Part shown: positions 26,954-35,970 of the stretch, piece after piece
How positions within the stretch are numbered: position 1 is the stretch's first letter
How the letters are laid out: each line of letters starts with the position of its first letter
Assembly (NCBI GenBank): GCA_029210565.1
Contig: JARGFQ010000011.1
Span: 82,777-146,776, forward strand
Reading direction: 5' to 3'
From: Bacteroidales bacterium
Lineage (GTDB): Bacteria; Bacteroidota; Bacteroidia; Bacteroidales; VadinHA17
DNA: 64,000 nt
Program-made: the position numbers and the translations under genes
Notes under the pieces: model-generated
The model's input: the letters and a program-made list of their open reading frames with translations, nothing else
The model's database searches: none
Told to the model about the DNA's origin: nothing

Positions 26954-28288
26954 ATGATGAAAAAACTCCCAATCATTCTGATCACTCTCCTGCTCACGGC
27001 ATCTGCCGGCGCCCAGGATGTCAAGACCGGATGGAACTTCGGTGCACTGCCTGCAGTCACCTTCAGCACCGACCAGGGCTTCCAGTACGGAGCGCTGGTG
27101 AACCTGTTCGATTACGGTGACGGGTCAATCTACCCTGAGTACTATCACAGGATCTACGTCGAAGCCTCGACATTTACGAAGGGCAGCTCGATACTCAGGA
27201 TAGCATATGATTCAGACTATCTCATAAAAGGAATAAGATATGCCGTTGACCTCAGCTACCTGCCTGACTTCGCCTACGATTTCTACGGCTTCAATGGCTA
27301 CGGATCAATCTATACCAAAGAGTGGGTGGATGATGAGACAGCCACAGACTACCGCAGCCGCCTCTTCTATGCCATGAAGCGTCACCTCTTCCGTTTCAAG
27401 AACGACTTTATCGGAGACATAGGCGAAAACAACTGGCACTGGAATGCCGGGCTGAGCATACAACAGTTCAGGACCGACAATCTCGACGTGACGAAATTCA
27501 ATAAAGGTCGGGAAGAAGGAGATCCTAAGTATCTCGATCCTGCACAACCGACACTATTCGAGTATTACAAGGGTGCAGGCATCATATCATCTGAAGAGGC
27601 TGACGGCGGCTGGATTACCGGACTCAAGGGCGGCATCTCCTATGACTCACGTGACCAGCGTGCCAGCCCGATGAAAGGCATCTGGGCCGAGACAGGGGTG
27701 GAAGTAGTGCCCGGTTTCCTGGGGGCAGAATCAACCTTCGGCAAACTTTACTTCACATGGAGACAGTATTTCACTCTTAAGGAGAATGACCTGAGCTTCG
27801 CCTACAGGCTGGGTTACCAGACTACCCTTTTCGGCGACGTCCCCTTCTACTACCAGGGTCAGGTGATAGTGTCCGAGCTTAGGGGATCATCCTCCGAAGG
27901 CCTCGGAGGCAGCAAGACGCTCCGTGGCTTACTGAGAAACAGGGTTGTGGGCGACGGCTTCCTCTACGGTAACGTAGAGCTGCGCTGGAAGATGGTACGA
28001 TTCCGGTTTATTAACCAGAATTTCTACCTGGGCACCAACTACTTCGTCGATGCCGGTATGGTAACCTCTCCAATTGATGTCAACGTCAATGCATTTTCTG
28101 CAGCATATCCGGAGGAGGACGACAGCAAATACTTCCAGGATGTGAAAGACACACCCCACGTGGCTGCCGGCCTCGGTCTGAAGATAGCCATGAATGAGAA
28201 TTTCATCATCTCCGCAGATATCGGTAAGGCCCTGAAGGCACAGGACGGCGATATGGAGTTCTATATCGGGCTCAACTATCTCTTTTAG
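26954..28288 (+). CDS. Outer-membrane surface antigen (Omp85/D15-type barrel) protein
   Basis: 444 residues from the ATG at 26954; an upstream GTG frame is rejected because it lacks a signal peptide. A signal peptide (LPIILITLLLTASAGAQ) is followed by alternating beta strands with many aromatic residues and the Omp85-like GGSKTLRGLLRNRVVGDGFLYGNVELRW near residue 320. The last residue is Phe (GLNYLF), the usual barrel recognition signal. No POTRA domains are present, so it resembles the barrel-only bacterial surface antigen group rather than BamA. Cargo or partner unknown. The stop TAG is the first triplet of the heptad array. Confidence 0.82.
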   Translation: MMKKLPIILITLLLTASAGAQDVKTGWNFGALPAVTFSTDQGFQYGALVNLFDYGDGSIYPEYYHRIYVEASTFTKGSSILRIAYDSDYLIKGIRYAVDLSYLPDFAYDFYGFNGYGSIYTKEWVDDETATDYRSRLFYAMKRHLFRFKNDFIGDIGENNWHWNAGLSIQQFRTDNLDVTKFNKGREEGDPKYLDPAQPTLFEYYKGAGIISSEEADGGWITGLKGGISYDSRDQRASPMKGIWAETGVEVVPGFLGAESTFGKLYFTWRQYFTLKENDLSFAYRLGYQTTLFGDVPFYYQGQVIVSELRGSSSEGLGGSKTLRGLLRNRVVGDGFLYGNVELRWKMVRFRFINQNFYLGTNYFVDAGMVTSPIDVNVNAFSAAYPEEDDSKYFQDVKDTPHVAAGLGLKIAMNENFIISADIGKALKAQDGDMEFYIGLNYLF

Positions 28289-28524
28289 TCGGCAGTCGGC
28301 AATCGGCAGCCCACAATCGGCAGTCGGCAATCGGCAGCCCACAATCGGCAGTCGGCAATCGGCAGCCAACAGTCGGCAGTCAATTTCAGTCGGCAGTCGG
28401 CCACCTTCGCCACATCCTCCGTTAATACTGTGGATGTCGAAGAGGGCTACGGTGGCTAAAAGCAGTCGGCAGTCCGCGTAAGTCGCTCATTTACTGAGGA
28501 CTGCGGACTGAAGACTGTAGGCTA
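28286..28524. repeat. Heptanucleotide arrays flanking hairpin module, copy 3
   Basis: From 28286 run heptads TAGTCGG, CAGTCGG, CAATCGG, CAGCCCA, with a 28-bp higher-order unit repeated three times to about 28369. The hairpin module at 28399-28454 is the reverse complement of 11996-12051 with 54 of 56 bases identical. More degenerate heptads (CAGTCCG, CAGTCTT type on the minus strand) continue to the DUF819 stop at 28522-28524. The convergent gap holds nothing else. Confidence 0.9.
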
Positions 28525-29814
28525 CAACTTGCCCAGCCACATGCCGAAGGCAACTCCAATATAGTTGCCGAGGATCCATCCTATCATGCCTGTCGCCAGC
28601 CCGGTGAGGATGATATCCTTGTTCTTCAGGGCGGCGGCAACCATAGGCACGAAGGGAGGTGAATAGACAAACCCGGTTGTCGTGATCAGGTAATCATCGA
28701 CCGATATCCTGAATACCCACGAGAGAAACAGGTGCAGAAACAGGGATCCGAAGTAGGCATATGTAACGAAAAGAAGCAGATTAAAGTACTTTGCCTGGAA
28801 GATCACGCTCAGGTCGCATCTGGTGGCAATGACTATGGAAAAGGCGATGATGAAGTACATGCCGAGCTGAAATGTCTTCCTGATATCCCTGATGCGCCTT
28901 ATGAAGGAGGCAGCAACACCCAGTGTCGTTATCGCAAGGATAACCGAGATGGTCATTGGTACTTTGGGGAAAAGAAAACTGACACCAAGTCCCAGACCCA
29001 GCAATACTATTGACAGACCCACGGCTCCGAGAAGAGGCAGCACCGTCTCCTTTTTGAAGATCCCGGTATAATCGTCAAAATCTTCAGCCATCTGCTCACT
29101 CACCGCCTTGAAGTCAGCCTGTTTTGCTGTCATTGTTGATGGAGCTTTGAAGGGAGGAAGGAAGAGTCTGAAGAAGGCCGGCCCTGCTGATATAAAGAAC
29201 AGTATAACCACGGCTCCGACAATCATGTCGTAGGTATTGGTCATGATGAAGGCATTCGGTTCAACCTTCAGCGCAAGGGCGATGGAGGCCAGGTTGACCG
29301 AACCGCCGGTGTAGAGTCCTATCAGCATTCCTCCTATCCTGTCTGATCCTTCGACCTTATCCCTGAAAATCAGATAGCCTGTGGCCACTATCACCATCAC
29401 CGATATCAGTGCCAGCAACATTGAGAGGAATCCTTTGCCGGAGAACCTAAGCCACCTCCTTACATTAAGAGAAAAGAGTATCAGGGGTATTGCCAGCAGC
29501 ACCAGTGCCGTCTGCATGCTGTCCTGCACGGCAGCAATGCTGTTGTATCGCAAATCACTCTGTGAGAGGGTGCCTGCTGCCACCAACTCCACTGCCTCTG
29601 ATTTGGGGATGTACGACCTGTCATGTCCGATTGTTGCTTCGCGGAAAGTATCACTGCTGCGCGGCATGATGCCCACATTTGCAATGATTATACCAACGGC
29701 ATAGGCCAGTACTATCGCACCGAGCTTCCTGAAGAAGGCATATTTTTTTGTGAGCCAGATAAGGAATGCCGGAAAAATAAGGCAGAAGAGGGCCAGGAGG
29801 ATAAGTGTCAGCAT
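28522..29814 (-). CDS. DUF819 family membrane protein (YjcL-like)
   Basis: 430 residues with about ten to eleven transmembrane helices (for example LTLILLALFCLIFPAFLIWL at the start, and GLYTGGSVNLASIALAL in the middle). The sequence matches DUF819, a transporter-like family with internal two-fold symmetry and no proven substrate. A hydrophilic loop of about 30 residues (215-250) separates the halves. The ATG at 29814 lies downstream of the fabI terminator, so it is a separate transcript. Its TAG stop abuts the heptad array. Confidence 0.85.
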   Translation of the reverse strand: MLTLILLALFCLIFPAFLIWLTKKYAFFRKLGAIVLAYAVGIIIANVGIMPRSSDTFREATIGHDRSYIPKSEAVELVAAGTLSQSDLRYNSIAAVQDSMQTALVLLAIPLILFSLNVRRWLRFSGKGFLSMLLALISVMVIVATGYLIFRDKVEGSDRIGGMLIGLYTGGSVNLASIALALKVEPNAFIMTNTYDMIVGAVVILFFISAGPAFFRLFLPPFKAPSTMTAKQADFKAVSEQMAEDFDDYTGIFKKETVLPLLGAVGLSIVLLGLGLGVSFLFPKVPMTISVILAITTLGVAASFIRRIRDIRKTFQLGMYFIIAFSIVIATRCDLSVIFQAKYFNLLLFVTYAYFGSLFLHLFLSWVFRISVDDYLITTTGFVYSPPFVPMVAAALKNKDIILTGLATGMIGWILGNYIGVAFGMWLGKL

Positions 29815-29848
29815 GGCGGGTCAGTTTTAGTGCTCCTAAAATAAATAA

Positions 29849-29874
29849 AGCCCCCTGCACGAAATGCAGAGGGC
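29849..29874 (-). terminator. Intrinsic terminator after fabI
   Basis: On the minus strand AGCCCTCTGCA-TTTC-TGCAGGGGGCT-type arms form an 11-bp stem with one mismatch, followed by TTTATTTATTTT. It closes the bamD-to-fabI run. Confidence 0.8.
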
Positions 29875-29914
29875 TCACAAAAGAGGTCTTTATACCTAAT
29901 ATGTGTAAGTATTA

Positions 29915-30751
29915 TTACTTATCAGGACACTCCTCAAAGCTTTTTCTGTACTGTTCTATAGCCCGCTGGCTCATGCCCATGCTGGAAAATCCGCCGTCGT
30001 TGAAGATGTTCTGCATAGTGATCTTCCTTGTCAGGTCGGAGAAGAGTGTGATGCATACGTCAGCGCAATCGGAGGCATCGGCGTTGCCCAGCGGCGACAT
30101 CCTGTCGGAGAAGTCGACCAGCGAATCAAATCCCGAAATGCCGGCACCGGCGGTAGTGGCTGTGGGCGACTGTGATACGGTGTTGACTCTCACATGCTTC
30201 TCTTTTCCGTAGATATATCCGAAGCTTCTTGCTATGGACTCCAGCAGTGCCTTGGCATCACCCATGTCGTTGTAGCCTGCCAGGGTACGCTGGGCAGCCA
30301 CATAGGTGAGTGCCACTACGGAGCCCCATTCGCTTATGGCGTCAAGCTTGTACGCTGTCTGCAATATGCGGTGAAAGCTGAGGGCGGAGATATCCAGCGT
30401 CTTCAGCATGTTTTCATAGTTTATCTCGGCATAGGGTATCCCCTTGCGAACATTGGGAGACATCCCTATCGAGTGCAGTACGAAGTCGATCTTCCCGCCG
30501 AAGTATTCCAGCGACCTGCCGAACAGCTCATTGAGATCTTTCATGCTGGTGGCATCGGCTGATATCACCTCGCTGCCGGTCTTCTCAGCCAGCTCCCCGA
30601 TAGTGCCCATCCGAATGGCAACAGGGGCGTTGGTCAGAACCAGGCGTGCTCCCTGGGCATGTGCTTTCTCCGCCACGTGCCACGCGATGGATTTGTCGTT
30701 CAGGGCGCCGAAGATAATTCCTCTCTTGCCCTCCAGCAGATTGGTGATCAT
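29915..30751 (-). CDS. fabI: Enoyl-[acyl-carrier-protein] reductase (NADH)
   Basis: Final reduction of each fatty-acid elongation cycle. The 278-residue short-chain dehydrogenase-type protein has the FabI cofactor start GIIFGALNDKSIAWHVA, the catalytic Tyr-(x6)-Lys pair in YNDMGDAKALLES near residue 160, and VNTVSQSPTATTAGAGI, where FabI usually has VNAISAGPIRT. Length is normal. It is 33 bp downstream of recN and followed by a strong terminator. Confidence 0.94.
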   Translation of the reverse strand: MITNLLEGKRGIIFGALNDKSIAWHVAEKAHAQGARLVLTNAPVAIRMGTIGELAEKTGSEVISADATSMKDLNELFGRSLEYFGGKIDFVLHSIGMSPNVRKGIPYAEINYENMLKTLDISALSFHRILQTAYKLDAISEWGSVVALTYVAAQRTLAGYNDMGDAKALLESIARSFGYIYGKEKHVRVNTVSQSPTATTAGAGISGFDSLVDFSDRMSPLGNADASDCADVCITLFSDLTRKITMQNIFNDGGFSSMGMSQRAIEQYRKSFEECPDK

Positions 30752-30784
30752 GATCTGTTTCTTTTATTTGTTTTCTTTAAAGCG

Positions 30785-32443
30785 TTAATTGCTTCCGAGA
30801 AGCTCACGCGCATTGCGCACTGCTGCTTCGGTGACTGTGCTTCCGCTGAGCAGCCTGGCAATCTCCCGTATCCTCTCTTCGCTGTTCAACAACCTGACAC
30901 GGGTAATTGTTGAGTGGTCACTCTCTTCCTTGTAGACATGATAGTGCAGAGTGCCCCTGGAGGCCACCTGCGGAAGATGCGTAATATTGATGACCTGCAT
31001 GCTCCTGCCCATCTCCTCGAGTATGTCTCCCACCATGGAAGCCACCTCGCCCGAAACCCCCGCATCTATCTCGTCAAAGATTATGGCAGGTAATCCGGAG
31101 CTGCTTGCCAGCACCGACTTGAGGCAGAGCATCACCCTCGACAGCTCTCCGCCGGAGGCACATCGTGACAGCTCTTCCGGTGCAACCTGCCTGTTGGCGC
31201 TGAACATGAACTCAGCCTTCTCCAGTCCGGAAGGTCCGGGCATATCCGACGGGAGGAGATCTGTCTCAAAGCGTGCGTGAGGCATCCCCAGTTTCTTCAG
31301 CATGGCGGTGATCTCACGGGTGAAAGGACCCACTGCCTCACGTCTGGCGGCTGAGAGCCGGCCGGCCAGCTCCGCTACGGCAGCATAGGCTTCATCAGCA
31401 CTCTTCTTAAGGCCAGTGATACGTTCATCAACGCCGGCGGTCGATGACACCTTTTCTGCTATCTGCTCCTGTCGTGCCAGCAGCTCGCCGAGGTCCCTGC
31501 ACCTGTGCTTCTGCAGGAGAGACCAGATCGTATCCAGCCTCGCAGTCACCTGCTCAAGCCTGCCTGGGTCATCTGCTGTGTTGCCGTTGAGCTTCTCCGC
31601 CTCGTAGGATATATCATTGAGATCAATAAGCTGGGTGTCAATCCGCTTCTCCAGGACGGCAGCCTCTGGCAGCCATCCCGATATCTTCGCCAGGCTGTTG
31701 CGTACCGTCCTCAGCAGTGAGTGAGCCGAGGGACCGTCACCCGACAGTGCCGTTGTGACAGTCATCAGGGCCTCCTTTATCTCTCCTGCATTGGTGAGCC
31801 TCTCCTGCTCCTGCTCCAGTGCCTCCAGCTCTCCTTCCGTGAGCCTGGCAGCCTGCAGTTCCTCAAGCTGATGGGAATAGTAGTCATAGTCAGCCCTCTC
31901 CCTCTCCGCATCACCCGCAGCATCATCATAAGCACGCTTTGCCCTGAGATAAAAGCCCCATGCATTACGGTACTCCCCGGAGAGAGTCGCAGCACTGGCA
32001 TAGGCATCAATGACGCGCAACTGGAACATACTGTTACCGAGCAGCAGGGTCTGATGCTGTGAATGAATGTCTATGAGCCTGGTACCAAGCTCTTTCATCA
32101 CATTCAGAGTCACAGGGGTATCATTGATGAAAGCCCTCGACTTGCCGGCAGGAGTTATCTCGCGTCGCAGTATCGCATCGGCCTCATAATCAACATCGCT
32201 CTCCTCGAAGAGATTCTCCAGATCATATCCCCTGATGTCGAAGTCAGCCTCCACGATGCACTTCTCATCCTGGCTCAGCAGCACCGACGTGTCAGCCCTC
32301 TCACCCAGCGCCAGCCCCAGTGCTCCCAGGAGAATCGACTTGCCGGCCCCCGTCTCGCCGGTAATAACGGTAAAACCCTCACCGAAGCCCATGTCAAGCT
32401 CCCGGATGATGGCATAGTTTTTAACTGTCAGTCTGCGAAGCAT
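30785..32443 (-). CDS. recN: DNA repair protein RecN
   Basis: SMC-like ATPase for double-strand-break repair. The 552-residue protein has Walker A GETGAGKS at residues 29-36 and long coiled-coil arms in the middle (about 160-350). The C-terminal half has the ABC signature CASGGELSRVMLCLK and Walker B AIIFDEIDAGVSG. Typical length. It lies in the conserved Bacteroidota run coaBC-DUF4835-recN with 10-bp spacing. Confidence 0.95.
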   Translation of the reverse strand: MLRRLTVKNYAIIRELDMGFGEGFTVITGETGAGKSILLGALGLALGERADTSVLLSQDEKCIVEADFDIRGYDLENLFEESDVDYEADAILRREITPAGKSRAFINDTPVTLNVMKELGTRLIDIHSQHQTLLLGNSMFQLRVIDAYASAATLSGEYRNAWGFYLRAKRAYDDAAGDAERERADYDYYSHQLEELQAARLTEGELEALEQEQERLTNAGEIKEALMTVTTALSGDGPSAHSLLRTVRNSLAKISGWLPEAAVLEKRIDTQLIDLNDISYEAEKLNGNTADDPGRLEQVTARLDTIWSLLQKHRCRDLGELLARQEQIAEKVSSTAGVDERITGLKKSADEAYAAVAELAGRLSAARREAVGPFTREITAMLKKLGMPHARFETDLLPSDMPGPSGLEKAEFMFSANRQVAPEELSRCASGGELSRVMLCLKSVLASSSGLPAIIFDEIDAGVSGEVASMVGDILEEMGRSMQVINITHLPQVASRGTLHYHVYKEESDHSTITRVRLLNSEERIREIARLLSGSTVTEAAVRNARELLGSN

Positions 32444-32453
32444 GATCAGTCCG

Positions 32454-33386
32454 TTAACCCGAAGGAGTGAGAATCTTCTGGTATTTTGAATCGTTGGCCG
32501 GATCTATCTCGGTAAGTATCTGCACAACCCGGTTCTTCTCCTCGGGGAAGGCCTGGGAGAAGATATTGACGATCTCATCGGCCTTGGCATCCAGGATAAT
32601 GGTCATATAATACATGAAGGGATCGGGACGGCGGCGATAGACCTCCTGCAACTGCCTGAGACTCTCGTATATCTCTGTACGGGCCCTGGTGATGTCCGAC
32701 TCCAGGCGGTCCATTCCCCTGATATGATACAGGTAGACAAACTGCCTGACGCCTGAATACTCACTGTCAAGTATGTTCTTCACAAGCCAGTACCGGTTCC
32801 TGTTACGTGAACCGTCATAGGGCTTCCACCCTGCCTCCGGTGCATTCTGTGCATTGGTGATGATCTTTTCTGCGATCTGGAAATATGGCGTGCCGCCATT
32901 GGGCGAAAAAGTATCGAAGTCCATACCTATCAGGAGATAGGCATAGTATGCCAGCACTGAGACCAGGTTGCTGGTGTGGCTGTTGGGATTGAACTCCAGC
33001 GGCTGAAATTCAACATACCTGAACTGAAAATTATTGTCGACGAAGTTCAGAACGGTCGATTCGTATGTGGTGTTGAAAACCGGGCGGCGAAGCTGTACCT
33101 GCAGCGTGCCCCTGAACTCATCAGCGGAGAGCTGCTCATCAAGGTTTATAAGAATATTGCACTCAATCCTCTCCGAAAAGCTGAAGAGATTATCTGTCCA
33201 GACCATGCTGTTCATGAACTCATAAATGTCGCGCTGCATGCTCTGGAAGACCTCCCTGTTCGAGCCCTGGATCTTCTGTGCCGAGACCTGCACATTGCAG
33301 TACAGCTCCTGCGATATCACGCCGGACACGGCGAACAGCATGGCAACAGCCGTTAAGAAAATCCTTCTTCTGATGTTCTGAGACAT
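32454..33386 (-). CDS. DUF4835 family secreted protein
   Basis: 310 residues with a signal peptide (FLTAVAMLFAVSGVISQ) and the DUF4835 body (ELYCNVQVSAQKIQGSNREVFQ, then LNFVDNNFQFRYVEFQPLEFN). The family is confined to Bacteroidota, is probably periplasmic and always near coaBC/recN. Some annotators have linked it to the type IX secretion system (PorD label); nothing in this window confirms that. Spacing of 6 bp to coaBC and 10 bp to recN shows co-transcription. Confidence 0.88.
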   Translation of the reverse strand: MSQNIRRRIFLTAVAMLFAVSGVISQELYCNVQVSAQKIQGSNREVFQSMQRDIYEFMNSMVWTDNLFSFSERIECNILINLDEQLSADEFRGTLQVQLRRPVFNTTYESTVLNFVDNNFQFRYVEFQPLEFNPNSHTSNLVSVLAYYAYLLIGMDFDTFSPNGGTPYFQIAEKIITNAQNAPEAGWKPYDGSRNRNRYWLVKNILDSEYSGVRQFVYLYHIRGMDRLESDITRARTEIYESLRQLQEVYRRRPDPFMYYMTIILDAKADEIVNIFSQAFPEEKNRVVQILTEIDPANDSKYQKILTPSG

Positions 33387-33392
33387 TTGGTA

Positions 33393-34604
33393 TCAGCCTG
33401 TCAAAGAGATGATTCTGCGCAGTATATCCGATGCAACCTCACCCTTTGATTTCAACTCAAATTTATCAATATTATTGTTACTGTCAATGATGGTGATCCT
33501 GTTGGTGTCATAGCCGAACCCCGCCCCTTCATCCCTTAGTGAATTGAGGATGATCATGTCAAGGTTCTTGCGCTTCAGCTTAGCGATGGCATTGGCCGTT
33601 TCATTGTCGGTTTCCAGGGCAAAGCCTGCGAGGAACTGGCCACTCTTCTTTACAGTGCCGAGATAAGCTGCTATGTCCTGCGTGGGCTTCAGCCTGATGA
33701 CCATCTCTCCCTCGCCTCTCTTGATCTTTGTTCCAAAGGTCGTCTCAGGGGTGAAATCAGCCACGGCAGCAGCCAGGATAGCGATGTCACAATCACGGAA
33801 GGCAATGATGGAGGCCTCCTCCATCTCTGCTGCTGTTCTCACAGCGACGGTTTTTACATCTGGGTGTGCCGGCGACAGGCTCACCGGACCCAGCACCAGC
33901 GTCACCTCCGCCCCCAGTGATGCAGCCTCATCGGCAAGGGCGATACCCATGCGGCCTGATGACCGGTTACTTATAAAACGAACGGGATCAATGGGTTCTG
34001 CCGTGGGACCGGCATTGATGAATACCTTTCTGCCCCTGAGAGGCAGTTCAGTTATTTTTTTTTTTGAGAGGAACGTTTCGATCTCCCTGACAATAATTTC
34101 CGGCTCACTCATGCGGCCCTTACCGTCCAGGCCGCTGGCCAGCTCACCGGTGTCGGGCCCTATAACATGATGTCCGAATGACCTCAGGGTTTCAATGTTT
34201 CTCCCCGTTGCCGGATGGTTGAGCATGTCGAGATCCATGGCCGGGGCCAGGAAAACAGGACATCGTGCAGAGAGAAGAGTTGTCAGCAGCAGGTTGTCAG
34301 CTATGCCGGCTGCCATCTTACCCATAGTGTTGGCTGTGGCGGGGGCTACAAGGAAGAGGTCGGCCCATATGCCGAGATCAATGTGACTGTTCCAGCGCCC
34401 GTCCTCCGGATCAAAGAAATCAACCAGAACAGGATTTTTGGAGAGGGTAGCCAGCGTCAGGGGGGTGATGAACTCTTTGGCCAGAGGAGTCATGATAACC
34501 TTCACCTCCGCTCCTTCCTTAACGAGCAAACGGACGATTGCAGCGGCCTTGTAGGCGGCAATGCCACCGGTGACACCCAGGAGTATCTTTCTGCCTTTCA
34601 GCAT
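33393..34604 (-). CDS. coaBC: Bifunctional phosphopantothenoylcysteine decarboxylase / phosphopantothenate-cysteine ligase
   Basis: Coenzyme A synthesis: the C-terminal CoaB part joins phosphopantothenate and cysteine, the N-terminal CoaC flavoprotein decarboxylates the product. CoaC occupies residues 1 to about 185 (GVTGGIAAYKAA start, catalytic His in NSHIDLG near 75, LAPAMDLDM near 118). CoaB follows (INAGPTAEPIDPVRFISNRSSGRMG near 196, later AAVADFTP). 403 residues is normal. It sits between rpoZ (8 bp) and DUF4835 (6 bp). Confidence 0.96.
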   Translation of the reverse strand: MLKGRKILLGVTGGIAAYKAAAIVRLLVKEGAEVKVIMTPLAKEFITPLTLATLSKNPVLVDFFDPEDGRWNSHIDLGIWADLFLVAPATANTMGKMAAGIADNLLLTTLLSARCPVFLAPAMDLDMLNHPATGRNIETLRSFGHHVIGPDTGELASGLDGKGRMSEPEIIVREIETFLSKKKITELPLRGRKVFINAGPTAEPIDPVRFISNRSSGRMGIALADEAASLGAEVTLVLGPVSLSPAHPDVKTVAVRTAAEMEEASIIAFRDCDIAILAAAVADFTPETTFGTKIKRGEGEMVIRLKPTQDIAAYLGTVKKSGQFLAGFALETDNETANAIAKLKRKNLDMIILNSLRDEGAGFGYDTNRITIIDSNNNIDKFELKSKGEVASDILRRIISLTG

Positions 34605-34612
34605 GAGGTTAG

Positions 34613-34948
34613 TTACTTCTTCTGCTTCTGATCCTTGTCGGGATTGCGGTAATAGACCTTATCCTCCTCGAACTCTGCCAGGGCAATGAGTGTAGGCTTG
34701 GGCAGCCTTTCGTAGAATTTCGAGATCTCTATCTGCTCCCTGTTCTCAAAAACCTCCTCGAGGTTGTCATTGAACGAGGCAAACTCCTCGAGCTTGGAGT
34801 TCAGCTCCTGCTTCATCTCCACGCTGATCTGGTTGGCCCGGCGGGTAGCAATGATAACGCTCTCGTAAATGTTCCCCGTTTCACTGTCAAACTTGTTCAC
34901 ATCCCTTGTAATGGTAGTGAACGATGCCGATGTCTTTTTATAATCCAT
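34613..34948 (-). CDS. rpoZ: DNA-directed RNA polymerase omega subunit (Bacteroidota form)
   Basis: 111-residue omega-like protein that helps assemble RNA polymerase. It has the divergent Bacteroidota pattern: TSASFTTITRDVNKFDSETGNIYESVIIATRRANQI-type start (aligned with the omega RxxLv...RARQ core) and a longer acidic C-terminus. It lies 16 bp after bamD and 8 bp before coaBC; rpoZ-coaBC is a widespread pairing in bacteria. Confidence 0.88.
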   Translation of the reverse strand: MDYKKTSASFTTITRDVNKFDSETGNIYESVIIATRRANQISVEMKQELNSKLEEFASFNDNLEEVFENREQIEISKFYERLPKPTLIALAEFEEDKVYYRNPDKDQKQKK

Positions 34949-34964
34949 AGTTATGTTGCTGTTG

Positions 34965-35783
34965 TCAGTTACTTTCTGTCTGCGGAAGCGACGTATCCAC
35001 CTTCAGGAATCTTGCCGTCGTGTTGAATATTTTCGCCACCTCCATGGAGTACCTGCTCTCAGGAAACTCTTCAATAAAAGAATAATACTCGTCGAGCGTT
35101 GTCTGATAACGCTCAACCTGTTTCTCCGAAACGCTCCTCTCAGCATAGAGAAACAGCGCGTCAAGCTTCAGATACATCAGCTCCTCGCGGTACTTTGTGT
35201 CAGGATACTCCTTGAGGCTGTTGGCCAGCGAGACCGTGGCAGCACGATACTGTTTCAGGTCATAGTAGAGCCTGGCACTCAGATATGACTTCTCCACCAG
35301 CTTCTCCTGAAGCTCCTGTATCCTTGCCCTGGAGTCGTCAATCCGCGTGCTGGTCGGATACCTCTGAATGAAGATTGTAAAACTCTCTATCGCCTTCCTT
35401 GTATTGGTCTGGTCCAGTTCGGGCCTGGGGCTCATGTAATAGTCACAGAGCGCTGAGAGATAGGCGGCCTCCTCCGCATTGTTGCTTCCCGGATAGGTGT
35501 CGGCAAAATTCTGGTAATAGGTGCCGGCCATCATGTAATCACGGATCCTGAAGTGCGCCTGCGCATTGATCCAGTTGAGCTGCTCTGCCTCTTCCGTGGC
35601 CCGGAACCTGGGCATTATCTGGGTAAGAAGCTCGATCGACCTTGTGTATTTGCCGTCGTCAAAATAGTCATAGACCTTCTGCTTCTTGAGCTCATAATCG
35701 CTGCTCTTGAGAAGTTTTTCATACTCACCGCACGATGTGACGGCAAGTGCCATAATGATAAATATTAAAGGCCTGATCCTCAT
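34965..35783 (-). CDS. bamD: Outer-membrane assembly lipoprotein BamD
   Basis: Part of the BAM complex that inserts beta-barrel proteins. The 272-residue protein has a lipoprotein signal with Cys near residue 18 (LAVTSCGEY) and TPR helices (YDYFDDGKYTRSIELL, then AHFRIRDYMMAGTYYQNFADTYPGS, and later KEYPDTKYREELMYLKL). Length and repeats match BamD/YfiO. It has its own -7 element and is first in the run to fabI. Confidence 0.93.
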   Translation of the reverse strand: MRIRPLIFIIMALAVTSCGEYEKLLKSSDYELKKQKVYDYFDDGKYTRSIELLTQIMPRFRATEEAEQLNWINAQAHFRIRDYMMAGTYYQNFADTYPGSNNAEEAAYLSALCDYYMSPRPELDQTNTRKAIESFTIFIQRYPTSTRIDDSRARIQELQEKLVEKSYLSARLYYDLKQYRAATVSLANSLKEYPDTKYREELMYLKLDALFLYAERSVSEKQVERYQTTLDEYYSFIEEFPESRYSMEVAKIFNTTARFLKVDTSLPQTESN

Positions 35784-35800
35784 AACCGGAAATGTTGCGC

Positions 35801-35808
35801 AAAATTAC
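35801..35808 (-). promoter_or_regulatory. -7 promoter element for bamD
   Basis: Minus strand TAATTTTG, 17 bp before the bamD ATG, giving a leader of about 11 bases. No -33 match. Confidence 0.5.
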
Positions 35809-35937
35809 TCTTTTTTTTCATTCATAGTTCCACCACGATGCAAAAGTGCTAATTTTAAAGGTGCGAAATGGTTAAAGGAGTGTTAATTTACCAACATAAA
35901 TGGGTATAAATAGGTACTCCAGCTGATTAATGTTTTA

Positions 35938-35945
35938 TAATTTTG
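35938..35945 (+). promoter_or_regulatory. -7 promoter element for the SPT-like gene
   Basis: TAATTTTG at the expected distance from the GTG start at 35971 (leader about 19 bases). It is divergent from the bamD element at 35801-35808. Confidence 0.5.
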
Positions 35946-35970
35946 CGGACATTAATCAAAAAAAACAGAG

